NCBI RefSeq assembly: GCF_949987515.2
Contig: NC_082684.1
Coordinates: 155,883,356 to 155,947,355, forward strand
Source of the DNA: Delphinus delphis
Lineage: Eukaryota > Chordata > Mammalia > Artiodactyla > Delphinidae
DNA: 64,000 nt
Reading direction: 5' to 3'
Below the pieces are notes generated by a model. It was not told where the DNA came from and searched no databases. It saw only the letters and a program-made list of their open reading frames with translations. This document shows positions 12,601 through 25,299 of this stretch, piece by piece; the first letter of the stretch is position 1; the number at the start of each line of letters is the position of its first letter. Both the position numbers and the translations under genes were made by a program.

Positions 12601-13680
12601 AAGAGGTTTTTTATTTGTCAAAAATGAAGGACATAAATGTAATCCTAAATTGTGTGTAGAATAGTATTTCATAAAATTAAACGCAAGTAATATTTTATTT
12701 TACTAACATATAACTAATGATCAAAATGCACTAATAACTGTAATGAACTAACTATATAGGATATTTTAAAAACTGCACAGGGTGATTTATGTTTTAGCCA
12801 TGTTGAGAACTATAGATAAAAATAATAGTGACCTTGAAAGTTAAACTCTTAGATCAAACCAATTTCCCAAATCTGAAACAAAATCCAAATAGTAGAGATA
12901 AGAGAGAACCCACCCCCACCGATTTGGTTTTATGTATGGATTAATTCACCCAAGGGAAGCAGAACAGGGTATGACACAGACAGCCAGATTCATTTCCACA
13001 GGAAAGAGCCGAGGGGAATATGGTTCTCCTTAATTTAATGACTGAACACCCTACTGCCAATATTCCCACAGGTGAAGTAAAGTGCTTTCCACAGTCACAC
13101 TCATAAGAATGCCCCTGTCATCAGAAACCTACAAATAACGCTTCTTAGATGCCCAAGAATTTCTCTGCAGCAAATGATGGCCCTAAGTAAGTTTGAATAC
13201 AAATCTAAATACGTTAGATGGATAGTCAGAACTCAGGGATATTTAGTGATGTGTAAGTGTCAACAAACCACACCAAAGGAGAAGACAGGCTTGATGCTTG
13301 CTTATGTGTTTGTTTGCTTTATTTTGATTAGTGTTTTTTTAATTGATATATCCAAATTTAATTTAAGATTTAAAATTTTAAAAAGATATAGCCCATAGAT
13401 AAATTCAGAGACTTTGTAATACTAAGTTATAGGAAAATACCTTTGTTAAAACTGAAAGTTATATAGTTTCCCACTTTAGGATCATTGATTTGGGGCTAGA
13501 AAAGAGAAATTATGATAATCTGAGGGATGCATAGATGATCAGACTAGATGAATGTTGAAAAGCCATTGCAGAAAAAGGCCTTTGCAGGAAACTGTATCCA
13601 TTTCTATTTTCAAACAGATCCTGGGATATAAAGAAAGCTCCCTGTAGATATCTTTAAACCTCCCACCTCTTTGCATTTGT
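9610..13680. other. Long unique AT-rich stretch
   Basis: About 4 kb with no recognised young repeat, RNA gene or coding frame. Open frames up to 99 codons (10088-10387) show no domain and biased composition, and are treated as chance. Short A or T runs are frequent, for example near 11409-11423 and 12454-12466. Confidence 0.45.
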
Positions 13681-13684
13681 ACTG

Positions 13685-13830
13685 GAAAGAGTGAGGAGAC
13701 ATGAGTTTACTTTCCAACTCCACTGCAAACTAGCTGTGCTGTCCTGGGAAAATCAGTTCATTTCTCAGAGCAACAGGGACTTGAAATTTAAAACGAAGGA
13801 ATTAAACTAAATATTCTCTAAGTGTCTAAA
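13685..13830 (+). repeat. MIR SINE remnant
   Basis: The phrases ACTAGCTGTGCTGTCCTGGG and AAAATCAGTTCATTTCTCAG match the MIR core and its 3' half in order. Confidence 0.7.
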
Positions 13831-13918
13831 CTTCTAATAAATATATTTTTTTAATTTAGTTCATCGATCCTAAGGTAGTTTCAGTGCCTTTTCTATAACA
13901 TCTTTTGCCAATTTAATT

Positions 13919-14157
13919 TCATTTATTTTATTTTATTATTATTATTATTTTTTGCGGTACGCGGGCCTCTCACTGCTGTGGCCTCTCCTGTTGTGGAGCA
14001 CAGGCTCCGGATGCACAGGCTCAGCGGCCATGGCTCACGGGCCTAGCTGCTCCGCGGCATGTGGGATCTTCCCGGACCAGGGCACGAACCCGCGGCCCCT
14101 GCATCGGCAGGCGGACTCTCAACCACTGCGCCACCAGGGAAGCCCTCATTTATTTTA
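13919..14157 (-). mobile_element. CHR-2-like SINE with 12 bp target-site duplication
   Basis: The element body is about 13951-14145 in minus orientation: the A-tail side is the TTATTATT/T run at 13925-13952 and the tRNA-derived 5' end is CCACCAGGGAAGCCC at the right. The 12-base direct repeat TCATTTATTTTA at 13919-13930 and 14146-14157 is the target-site duplication, a hallmark of L1-machinery insertion. The 68-codon open frame inside is SINE read-through. Confidence 0.95.
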
Positions 14158-14159
14158 AA

Positions 14160-15530
14160 TTAAAAAGTAGCTACAGGTAAACACATGTTTATTCGTAAGT
14201 TCTATGAGATAATTTTCCTCTCATCTGTCTGTTCATACGTGAGTGTACTCATAGTCATCAGCAACATTAACTTTTACTGTGGTTGAAATACATTATTTTT
14301 GAACTAACAAGGTTAAAAAATGTAAAGGCTTAATGTTTCAATAATTTATCTAACCTATTCATGCCTGTGTACTGAATTATTTGGCTAAACTTTTTACAAA
14401 GTTAAGCTTTGATTAGAACAGTTGAGATGTTTCTAGAAGAGAATAATCAGGGACTCAGGAATTTTAAGGGTCTAAGAACATAAATAAATTCTGGGCCTTT
14501 TCAGGTCTATGGCATGATAATTGGCGGTTTTATATTTAATCATATTAACAAAAATCATTTGAGAATGGGATGGAGAGACCACTGCGCTAAGTGGAGATAG
14601 AGCTTTCAGTACTGACACTGAGATTAATTTCTCTTAAAAAGTTTGTACTTTTTAAGGGATATCTTTAATGTCTGCCCCAAATCTAATTAATTAAGATTAT
14701 CAATATAAAAGTTAATGAATATGGACTAAGTCTTAACTTATTTTACTGAACATGAAACCTACTTTCTAAAAACTGACTTGAGAAGACAGGTCTCAACTGA
14801 AGACTTTTTCATGTAGTTCAGTCTACTTATGGGTCCAAATTTGTTTTTTATTTTTAATTAGCATCCTCCTTCAATTGAATATCACTTTTAATTAAAAAAT
14901 TGAGCTTCTATATTTGAGCACTTGCTACTTTAAAGATAAAAATAAGAGAAGTTACATACAGTGGTAACTTGGGAGGAAAAAGTAAAAAACAAATCCTTAG
15001 AAAGCCAATAATTTAACAAACCAACTCAATTATTTAGAATAAAACATATTATGTATCATGGGGATCTATGTGATGTTTAGCCTACTGTAATACTGTGCTC
15101 TACATTTTAGAAACATAATTTAGTAAACATTATCAGGCAAAATGAGCACTTTTCTCATTGGTTTGTTGCAAATGGTTACAGTAAAGTGAAATTGGTTGGA
15201 ATATAAAAGCTGATTATGATGCGATCTCTATGAAAGGTGCAAAGAGTAAGGAACCGACCTGCTCTTCTCACTAGTGGTTAGTCAAAGTTATACCTGTCTT
15301 TTTTTTTCTTTTTAAAATTATGCTCAATGTCAAAATTAAACTGTATAGCTGATTTCTAAGTCAATAAATGAAGATGGCAATAGGGGTGACTCCAGGACCT
15401 ACTTTCCAGCAATACCCAAACGTTGATATTTTAGTTTTGTTTATAGCAGTCTAATCAGAGACTTTGTGTTTCAGTTTAGCTTGCTTTCAGTTTGTGTGCT
15501 CTCTCGCCCATTGCTCTTTCATTAACTCAG
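14160..15530. other. Unique AT-rich stretch
   Basis: No repeat family or gene is recognised. Homeodomain-like TTAATTAG/TTAATTAAG words recur (14680-14900), which is expected often by chance in AT-rich DNA. Confidence 0.45.
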
Positions 15531-15533
15531 GGT

Positions 15534-15579
15534 AAAAAGAAAGAAGAAGGAGGAGGAAGAGGAGGAGAAGGGGAAAAGG
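15534..15579 (+). repeat. 46-base uninterrupted polypurine tract
   Basis: All 46 bases are A or G (AAGAAGG/AGGAGG/GGGAAAAGG blocks). A second purine-rich tract (A12, GAAA repeats) lies at about 15703-15737. Mirror-like purine runs can form H-DNA; whether this one does is not shown. Confidence 0.85.
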
Positions 15580-15739
15580 TCAGGCCAAGAATAATGGGGA
15601 TGGTTTTCTTTTAAGCCTTGGCAAAAATTCATAAAGTGCACCCAGGAAGCAATAAAATGTAATGCACCTTGCATTCACTTCCAAACATAAAAACAAGAAT
15701 GTTGAAAAAAAAAAAAGAAAGAAAGAAAAAAGAGGACAG

Positions 15740-17215
15740 GGCAAAGCGTGTGCTAAAACCCAAGCAGGCTGGCGCCGCTCTAATGGGGCCCTTGGAGGGA
15801 CAACCTGCACGGGCACTCGATGTAGCCAGCCTGTGAATCATCCCTCCCCTGGAGCCCTCAAGGAGTGTTTGTCAAGGAAGGGAGGAAAAAAACCCTCCGT
15901 GAGGCTGGGTGGCAGTCACGCACATCTTGCCTCTCTCTCACCCAGCGGTGACCTTGGTATATTTTCATGTTTATCTAAAAAAGATAAAAGGTATGGTTCC
16001 CCAGGAATGAAAACATGGGTAACATTCAAACAGAGGAAAGCAGAAACAGCAGTTTAAGACGATGAGGGAAATGTAAACCAGCCCTGAGAAACATTTGACA
16101 TTGCCTCTCCCTCCGCAGAGGTCATGGTTATATTCTATTGAAACAAATGGGAGCGACTGGGCAGACGGTTTTGATAATAGGGCGCAGAGTTTCCCTAGGT
16201 TCGTGTCTTACTGTCAGAATTTGTAAGATCCTAAAACTAACAACACGGTCCCAGGCAGGACAAATGGCTTCAAATTTTCTGAACTGCAAAGAATTATTAG
16301 ATTCAGGGATTTAGGCAGCAAACTAGTAAAAACACAAAGATTTGATTAGACTCAATGTATGTAATGTTGTGTTATGCCACAAAAGGGATTATGTAAGGCT
16401 CCAGAAAAATGTAATGAGGGGGAAAAGCGGAGCCTTTTATTGTACGAATTTAAAAATGTAGGGAGCTAAGGAAACATATCATTTGCTTAAGAGAGACTAA
16501 AGATCAAACTACCTTTGAATCCAGATACTGTGTTTGTCAGTTGAGGTCTTGAGTCACATACATTTTCCGTGCTCAAAGTTAATTCTGACCTTAAAAATTT
16601 CTTTGTGGAACAGAGTATTGAAACATGTCAAGCTGAAGTTACTGAGAAAGAGCTTGTGGGAGGGTCTTGATATCATGGGAATATATTGTGGTTTATGCAA
16701 AGTTTCTTCAATCACAGGTTTCCATTGATGAACAACAACAAAAAAGTAGTTAAATAAAAAGATCAATTTTTCATTTGACACAAAGTAAATCATTACTTTC
16801 TTCTGGGATGTGCAGTACCTTTTCCCACTGTTGGTTCCATTTCCCATCATACCCTTGACCTTGGAGGTCAGCTGTCATTGGAAGATGAAGCTCTGAATAA
16901 ACAGAGAAGACCCTGTGGTGTGTCTTATCTCTGCATTTTGCCTCAAATCTCCGGGCGGAGCTTTAAATTATTCATCCACTAGTGCTCTCTCCGAGTTACA
17001 CATCTCCATCACCGACTCCCCCTTCCCCCTCCTCGTTTGTGAGTGAAGGCGGTATCCTTGGGAACCTTATCAGAGATCGCAGATTCAGGCTCCAGAAATG
17101 AAATAAAAGAGGAAATTGGCTGTATTAGCATAAGAGGAGTCAGCCTGGAGTTGAATACACACATCACCCAGCAGCACACTGGCTTCCCTTATCAGTAGTG
17201 TTTGATCACTACTTT
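15740..17215. promoter_or_regulatory. Repeat-free stretch, candidate conserved non-coding element
   Basis: About 1.5 kb lacks any recognisable transposon. It has more balanced base composition than its surroundings and retains scattered CpG sites. It contains GATA-type words (CCTTATCAG near 17066 and 17188), AT-rich homeobox-type words and GTGATGT-free spacer. Such repeat-poor islands in gene deserts are often distal enhancers. This is inference from composition only; no alignment was possible, and the 131-codon open frame at 15662-16057 is not thought to be coding because it begins in the purine tract and shows no domain. Confidence 0.3.
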
Positions 17216-17239
17216 CCTTTTTTTTTTTTATATACATTC

Positions 17240-18310
17240 TTTAATTCCAACCAGCCCACTTCTTTGTTCCAACTCATATGAGGGAACATATGAAATAAGG
17301 GCAGATGGCATAAGGTCCTGAATAGTTTTCAACACTTCCAACCTTCCTAGGTTCAATAAAAACAGCATAAATAAAATGCTTATTTTAAGATAGCTTTTAC
17401 AGCATAACCTCTCCCTCCTACCCCCAGGAAAAGAGTTGTTATTGTGATTTCAAGGGGGAAAGAAACTGTAAATAGTTAAAGTTTGATTTGACGGATGTTG
17501 CAGCAAAAGCCAGAGTATCATTCGGGAGCATAATCTAAGATATGGGTTAAATACAGTCATGCATTTTCCTTTTTTGGTGGAAGCACAGGTAGCAAACTGT
17601 GATTTTTTTTTTTTTGCAAGAAAAACGAGTTCTTCCTCAATGTATCCTTCAAAACTATTCTTTGAGACAAGGCCCTTAGAATATATTCTGATTAAGGATG
17701 TTGCCGTAGTGAGTTCATTTTATCTATAAAAATAGTAGCCCGAAATGCTATTTTTAAAGATGTATTTCATTAAAGTGTTCTGCACACACAAATGTACATC
17801 ATAACAATTAAAAACACCATATTCTTTTGAAGGTGGTTTTTCTAAGTTTTCTTTATAATGCAAGGATCAGTAACGCTAGGTCAATATACATTTATTTCAT
17901 GCTTAATATTTTTTCCTTAAAACTCATCAAATATCAGCTCTAGTTTTCTCCAAAAGACTAATTTTGGGTAGGCAAAACGTGGCATTGATTACTAAATCAA
18001 GTTTATGAAACTTTAAAATTTTCAGTCTTACTAATATTCTATATTATTCATTGCCACAGATTAGATGACAGATGGAATGCTCTGGGTCTGGTATTGCATG
18101 ATAATTATTATGGCATTTTTTTCAGATTTCACTACTATATCTTCTCTAAGCAGAATAATAATTAGCAATGCTCCTTTTATGCCTGGGCTAAATATTGCCT
18201 TCGACGTAGTACTTGACTTGATGTAGTTTCTAATTCACGTGCACACGCTTATTTTATTTAAGGCACGTTACAACTTTTAGAGTAATTTTTTTTTCTCCTT
18301 TCCACACACA
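17240..18310. other. Unique AT-rich stretch
   Basis: No repeat family, gene or RNA is recognised. Short poly-T runs occur at 17218-17230 and 17603-17615. Confidence 0.45.
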
Positions 18311-18317
18311 CCTCTTA

Positions 18318-18400
18318 TTAAAAGAAAGAGACTAAGTTTTGGATTTCGTCAGTAAATGATAAAGACAGGACTCCAGCTCAGTCCTTCCCCTCAAAGGCCT
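18318..18400 (-). repeat. MIR fragment, antisense
   Basis: The order CAGTAAATGATAAAGACAGG then ACTCCAGCTCAGTCC fits the reverse complement of the MIR 5' half. Heavily diverged. Confidence 0.4.
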
Positions 18401-19164
18401 GTTGGAAATCTTCTTTATATTCCTTTAGTAAGTAATCAGAAGAGCCATCACCTTTATACCGAAATCATGTGCAAAAACTAGTGAGTGACATAATGATAAA
18501 CCAGGAAGCTAGTGGCAGGAATTGGCAGAACCCAAGGATGATGACCAAATTTTCAGTCATGTAATGTACTTCTTTCTCAGAAAGATTCCTACAAGACATA
18601 GGAAAATGCTGGGTGATTTCAATTCTGAAACAAAACAAAACACAGCATGTTGGCTGAAATGAACTGATAATATTTTTTATTATCTCCATACAGCATTCTG
18701 ATTGTTGAAGTAAAGAAGGAAATAATTAAGTTATTGTAGTATGTAAGGTTTGCTAATCTAGGCTCTCAAAGTATAGTAGAAATGTATTTTCAAAGTCAGT
18801 GGTGAGAGTGAGATAGATAATTAAGATTCTACAGATTAGTCCCTCATAATCAACTCACCCACAAATGTTTACTCAATGCTTATAATGTACAGGCTTAAGA
18901 GATCCAGAATAAACACATACAAGGGGAGCAAGTTTTCAAGGAAGTAATTTTTCCTATACATGAATATGTTTAAAAATTAAATATTACAAAAGGACATAAA
19001 TTGAAAGGCAAAAACATTGTGTCCTACATGATCCCCGGTCTTGTTCTTCATAACCAACCAGTTTTATATATTCTATTTTTATTAGTCTATATGCTTTAAT
19101 GTTCTATTTTTCACCACTGCCAAATCCTCTAAAACTGAGATAAATTGGACTTTTCAATGTCCTA

Positions 19165-19322
19165 ACAATAGTACCTAACTCCCACTGAGTAATTACTCTG
19201 TGCCAAGCACTATCCCAATCACTTGGTATGTATTGGTGTAATTATTTCTAAAAGTCATCATATGAGATAGGTATCATTATTCTGCCCACTTTACAGATGA
19301 AGAGATTGAGTCAGAATGCACT
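19165..19322 (-). repeat. MIR SINE, antisense
   Basis: The antisense MIR signature is clear: TACTCTGTGCCAAGCACTAT, then ATATGAGATAGGTATCATTA and TTTACAGATGAAGAGATTGA. Confidence 0.75.
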
Positions 19323-19364
19323 TTGAAAACAATTATTTAAATTCAATTTTCCCACCTGTAAAAG

Positions 19365-19426
<62 letters not shown>

Positions 19427-19440
19427 CACACGTATACACA
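19365..19440. repeat. Compound (TA)n(CA)n microsatellite
   Basis: About 10 TA units followed by more than 20 CA units with interruptions by CG and GTATA. The 72-codon frame across it encodes only dipeptide repeats. Confidence 0.95.
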
Positions 19441-19444
19441 CTAC

Positions 19445-20980
19445 ATAATATATATACATTTAAAGAAGTTTTTTGCTACTTTTAATAAAATGTGTGTGCT
19501 TGAAAACTTCAGTGTGAAAAACATGAAATTATAAGAAAAATTGACTTGTCATGCTTGTATCTCTAAATATTTAAAGTTTTATATAAACTATTAATTACTA
19601 TTTTAGGTAAAGGTGGATATTTTCAATGAAAGGACAATGACAACAGACACTTATATAAATTAGCATTTTGAGGCATCTTGTATATTATAATTGACCTGTT
19701 TTTTCTATGCTATATGTGATTTATATCTTTTTTTAAACAGGATTATTTTTCATCTCACTGTGTAATATATTATGATGCATCACTACATGCCATTGACCTT
19801 CTCAGTGGTCCACCAGTTGGCTCTCAGTAACATGATATGGCTCTATTCAATTCATCCAACTTGGTATTCAGTCCTTACAATTCGTATTCTCAAGTTTCTT
19901 TTCTGCCCTGAGTAATATTTATTATTTCATTACTATTTTTCTCCCTATCCATTTTCCCTGCTCTCTTCCTAGAAATCCTAGTAGTGTCATGTTGGGTCTT
20001 CTGGATAGATCGCCTATATTTTCTACCTTTCATCTTGTATTTTCAGACTCTCCTTCATATTCTAATCTTGTATTTATCTTCCAAATCTACGTCTGAAGCT
20101 TTTAATTGGAAATTTACTTTAAATTTCTATGTGCTCCTTTTTACAACATCCCATTCTCTTTCATTTGCTCATTCAGTTTGTGTGTTGTGTGTGTGTGTGT
20201 GCATTCATGCATGCATGTGTATATCTTCTCATATTGCTCTGAGAACGCTACAGAAGTGTTTTTTTTTAGTTTTGTTCTACACCTACTTTGTTCTTTTACT
20301 ATCATTATAATGGGATCTCAGAAGTGAGTCAAGATACAAGTGTGCTTGATCTGTCATCTTGAAGGAAAAAAAAACTCTTGATAACTCATATATTTAAAAG
20401 TTACTCGCAAGCTAAGATCGATTTGATTAGTTAACCCTAGCTAACATGCTCTAAACAAAGTATAGTTTACCTCAGTTAATGTCTTCAGTGTCTCTTTTGA
20501 GTTATTGCTTATACTTCTTAAATATTTTTTCTTTGTTACCATTATGGTGTATTGTATTGTCGATGCAAATAAAAGGATCAAAGTCTAAAACTGTAGAATT
20601 TAAGGTCAAAAAGGTGATGTAAATGATACTGTCTGTAATAACAGCATTAAAGCAAACAATGAACCATACTGAAGTACCTTGTAGAACACAATATTTACCA
20701 TGTTGGGGCAACCAAGTTGTGAGTATGATACTTGTGTACAAATAGATATAAAAGACAAAAAAGGAAAGTACAAATAAGAAAGAGAGGAATGAATTATGAA
20801 AAAAATTATTAAAGCAATGTCCTTTAAGCCTATTTACAGTATTGAATTCCTTGATATTTCACCAAATAACTACATAAAACTACTAATTTAAAATAAATTT
20901 AGCAAATAATTGTGGTTTCTCCAGCAAATCAACTGAGGTTTCTCAGAAAAAGCACAGGGAATTATTTTGAAAACAAACTG
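19445..20980. other. Unique AT-rich stretch with a (TG)n run
   Basis: A short TG/GCAT-rich repeat lies at 20178-20222. Open frames of up to 108 codons here are hydrophobic, overlap the TG run and have no recognisable family. Confidence 0.45.
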
Positions 20981-20984
20981 TTGC

Positions 20985-21472
20985 CTACATCTAGCAATAC
21001 ACTTCTGGATATATATACAAAGAATTGAAATCAGAATTTCAAAGAGACATCTGCACTCCCATGTTCATTGCAGCATTATTCACGGTAGCCGTAATATGGA
21101 AACTACATACATGTCCATCAGTGGAGGAATGGATAAAGAAAATGTGGCACATATATACAATAGAATACTATTTAGCCAAAAGAAGAAGGAAATCCTGTCA
21201 AATGCAACAACATGAATGAACCAGGAGGACATTATGCCAAGTGAAATAAGCCACAGAAGGACAATTCCTGCATGATTCCACTTACTTGAGGAATCTAAAA
21301 TAGTCAAACTCATAGAAACAGAGAGTAGAATGGTGCTTGCCAGGGGCTGATGGTTGGAAGAAATGGGGAGGTGCTGTTCACTGGGTATGAACATTCTGTT
21401 ACAACTTCTAGAGATCTACTGTACAACACTGTGTCTATAGTTAACTCATATCAGGTGTTCTGGTCACAATTT
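20985..21472 (+). mobile_element. Ancient L1 3' fragment (end of ORF2 and 3'UTR)
   Basis: The segment matches the 3' part of older mammalian L1 elements. It has CACTTCTGGATATATATAC, then TTCATTGCAGCATTATTCAC, then GTGGCACATATATACAATAG, then AACATGAATGAACCAGGAGG, and a 3'UTR with GCCAGGGGCTGATGG and CTGTACAACACTGTG. It differs from the young L1s in this window in its 3'UTR and is more diverged. The overlapping frames at 20967-21219 are decayed ORF2 pieces. Confidence 0.85.
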
Positions 21473-21479
21473 AAAAAAA

Positions 21480-23235
21480 TTAACCCAAAAGACTGCTTCC
21501 TTTTGTTGTAAAATTCAAAGCAGAGATCCAAGTTACAAAGAACTGTTGAAAGTTACATTTTAAAACCAAAAGTGGCATGGATCACTTCCAAGAAACTTGA
21601 AAAAGCTACTTATAAATTAATGACTTCTTTGTGCTTTTATTCCAGAGAGCAAAATGAACTACTGGGTAAATAATTTTATGAAATGACAATGTGGACTTTT
21701 TGCCTTCAGGATGAGATGCTGTCACTCGTGTGAGCAGGCATTTTACATTGTAATTGTATGGAATTACTGATGGGCTGAGTAAAAGTGATCTCAGCATATG
21801 TATGTTGCATATGTGGGGAAAATGTTGGATAACTTTTTGTTTGGTTGATTATTGAACACCTATGCTTCAGGAGAAGAAATCTAGTCACCAATAATGTGGT
21901 TGCTCAAATATATTCTAGAAAAAGAGCTTTGAAGTTAGCACTGATAAAGCCTCAACAATCTGTGCATCGGGGAAAAGTCTTCCTAGTATACTAATAAGAG
22001 GAGTAACTGAATGCCCTTCTGGACACTAAATTGTAGAGAAGAGTTGAAAGTTTACAATTTACTACCTAATCATGATTCAGGACTGGATACAGTAAAAATT
22101 GTATGGTCAAATTTCAACGTGTATAAATGTTACTGTTTTGTGGATAGGTCATGAATAGAAGACTGTGCTTTCCCAAACTTCCAAACCAGAAATATTTGGG
22201 GCGGGGGTGGGAGGGTGGGAAGGTATTCATGTGAGATTTCATATGAGGAGTAAAATAAAAACTTGAGCCTGAATACACATTCAAGCAGCCTTTTCTAAGT
22301 GGAATAATCAAATCAATCATATATATTATCCTGACCTGTAGCTGTCAGACTAGAGCTTAAAATATCACAATTTTAATGGAAAAGAAAATATATCAGTATT
22401 TATTAAGATGACTGAAATCTAGTATTTTATTCCTGCATGGATAGCACTAAATATTCATTAAAATTTCCTTGAATTTGGAAACAATTCAACAAACAAATAT
22501 ATTTAGATATGATCATTTGTTCCCTTGTTTTTGAAGAGCGTGTTTTCTATAGAGAAGTTAACATATTTATATATTACGTTAAGGGCAATGAGCAAATATT
22601 AGGATCATTTTGATATGTTCCGAAACACAGCACCATGTCAGAAGCATTACTTTCTAAAAACACCAATAATGCTTGCATGGTCATTATTATTGTTGATCAA
22701 GAATGAGCAAAGATCGTCATTGTGCAATTCCTTTGTATGACAATTAGTTTCAAAATAAATGAAATATTTTAATAAATCCATTTGTAATTAGTAAGACCAA
22801 GAATGAATTTCAACAGCTACACTATGGCAGTCAGGCCTTGATTCCTTGCTGTTCAGCTCCAACCAGGACTGGGGTAAATTTAAAAAGTAACTGAATCTCT
22901 TGGGTTCCTGCCACACATGAGTCTCTCTAACAGACTCACAGACAGATGGACAACTCCTTCCCTGTCATTACAATGGAATTAAAAAAGACAAACAACAACA
23001 ACAAAATTTGCCATCATCCTTTTATTTTTGTGTTTTTGGATTTCCCTCTGCTCTCAACCACTTCTTATTTATACATCCAAGAAGAAAACATAGAAAAGGA
23101 AAAAAAAAAAAAGAATTCTGTGAAATCCAGAGGAATTATGGCCTTTAGAATTATCTTTTTTTTCATTATTACTATAGTAATTATATTTTGGAAAGGCATT
23201 CATACTCTCTGAAACTGAAATTATCAAATGTTATA
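21480..23235. other. Unique stretch containing a strong G-quadruplex motif
   Basis: This is single-copy AT-rich DNA. At 22198-22219 five G-runs separated by single-base spacers are present (GGGGCGGGGGTGGGAGGGTG then GG). No gene is recognised. Confidence 0.6.
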
Positions 23236-23244
23236 AATCTTATG

Positions 23245-23625
23245 CATATATATATTTAACAACTTTATTGAGGTAAAATTAATATATAAAAACTGAATAT
23301 ATTTAATGTATATAATTTGACTAATCTGAGGAGTTTGGACACATGTATACAACCATACCTAACCATAACCACAATGAAGGGAATAGATATATCCATCACC
23401 TTCAAAAGTTTCCTTATGCCTCTTCTTCCTTATGCGTGTGTGTTTGTGTGTGTGTGGTAAGAACACTTAAAAAGAGATCTACTTTCTTAACAAATTTTTA
23501 AGCGCACAGCATTGTTATCTATAGGCATTATGTTGTACAGTGGACCTCTAGAACTTATTCATCCTGCTTAACTGAAACTTCATACCCCTTGAACAACAAC
23601 TCCCCTTTATATTATATTTTTGTGC
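23245..23625 (-). mobile_element. Ancient L1 3'UTR fragment, antisense
   Basis: The reverse complement of an old L1 3' end is visible: CAACTTTATTGAGGTAAAAT, then ATCCATCACCTTCAAAAG, GTAAGAACACTTAAAAAGAG, TTGTACAGTGGACCTCTAGA and ACTTATTCATCCTGCTTAAC. A (TG)n stretch at 23435-23458 sits at the usual GT-rich point of this region. Confidence 0.8.
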
Positions 23626-23629
23626 CTTA

Positions 23630-25085
23630 TGCAATTTTTATCCCCTTTCCAAATTTGAGAGACAGGGATAACTTTGCAAATGTTTCTCTTCATATGGATC
23701 ACTTGAATTGTCCTCAATCAAATGAAGTCGACCATTTAGTTTAGAACATTCATTGATTATGCAGGTTCAGAATTAACTATGAAATCGCATGGTCTTATAC
23801 TGATCCTTTCTAAGTTGGATTCCTATTGAACTTTTGTTAGAAGTGCAGGCACCACAGGAAAGTGGGCCAAAAGCTCACCTAACAATGACTCTCTGCTACC
23901 CATGGCTATAAAACACTTCATCTGTTTTGAGGCGGATGCGGCAGAAACAAATGGAGAGGGAGGGCAGAATTGGGCTGAGTTTTCCCATCACTGCAGTCTG
24001 ATCATGGCCTGGCCTCAGGGAAAGGCTGTCAGAGACTGCTTATTTGTGGCTCCTTGTCATTTCCTTCTCCTTGACCCCAACATCCTGTTATGATGTGAGG
24101 CGGATATCAGGCAAGAGTCACTACCAAATACACAGATAACCTCTAGAAAAGGGGGCAAGCCTGTTGGACTACAACCGACACTCCAGCTTTATGGAGGGAG
24201 CACAAAAATCAGGGTGGCGGTCGGGGTGCAGTGGCATCATAAATGTATCATAGGAAGTCCTGTCCTCATGAAGTACTCGATTTGACTGAAGAAAAAAATA
24301 CTTCTCAAAAGGAAACACTGATTAAAAAACAAAAACCAAAAAACAAGAGGGTTGTGTGTGTCCTAAATTGTGCAGAACCGACTCTAGGGGCTGAAGGCAT
24401 TCAGAAGAGGAAAATCAATGAGTGTTGCCATGGTCAGGGAAAGACCCCATAGGAGAGGACTCCCAGGATCCTCCAGTGGGGCAGAGCAGCTGGTCATTCT
24501 AGGTTATACATTTCCCTGATTCTGCTTTTCTTTGGCAGGAGAAATGCAAACTGTCCACTTTCCTTGCATCATCAGTCTCAGAAGTATGAGAACAGCCATG
24601 CTCTCTTTGCACATGACTTAGCAGCTACAAAACCCTTGCCAAATCTTACAGTGGTGTCTGTGTGTGTGTTTGTGTGTGTACACATGTGCACACAAGTGTT
24701 TCTCTCCCTCACACTGCCTGCACGAATCCAAGGTAGCATCATGAGAACCCTGAAATTTGCATGATTTGTGAGAGGCTCATGTGAGTTGGCAAGGCCATGG
24801 CAGCTTAAACAAAAAGTGCAGCTGTCCTAACTCCCAGCTTCCTGGCACTGGCCTCCCTGCAGCCCCTCCTTCCTGTCCCCAGTGCCAACCAGGTCAACTG
24901 CACTGCTTCCCTTTAAAGTAACAGTATCCCAATATTTCTAATATAAATACTTCCGTTTCACTCATTACTCTCCATGATATAATCTTCCTCATAGGCATTC
25001 TTTTTAAGTTTGAATTTATAATCTTTAAAAATAAAATCTGTACCAGTATGGGAATAATTAAATTTATATTACGTAAGGTATTAAA
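23630..25085. other. Unique non-coding stretch
   Basis: No repeat family or gene is recognised. A short TG-rich run is present at 24656-24690. Confidence 0.4.
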
Positions 25086-25089
25086 TTTA

Positions 25090-25220
<131 letters not shown>

Positions 25221-25299
25221 TCCTTTCCTCAGAGGGTTCCCAAGATGTGGCTTATCAAAAGTCTTTAAAATGAGCTCTCTTCTCTTGGAATGAAAAGAC

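Noticed and set aside
15662..16057. 131-codon open frame
   Set aside because: It starts in a Lys-coding purine tract, has no domain and no splice or promoter evidence.
19016..19036. Similarity of ATTGTGTCCTACATGATC to the text just after the + L1 tail near 36184
   Set aside because: Only about 18 bases match and the flanks do not; too short to be a shared insertion site or transduction.
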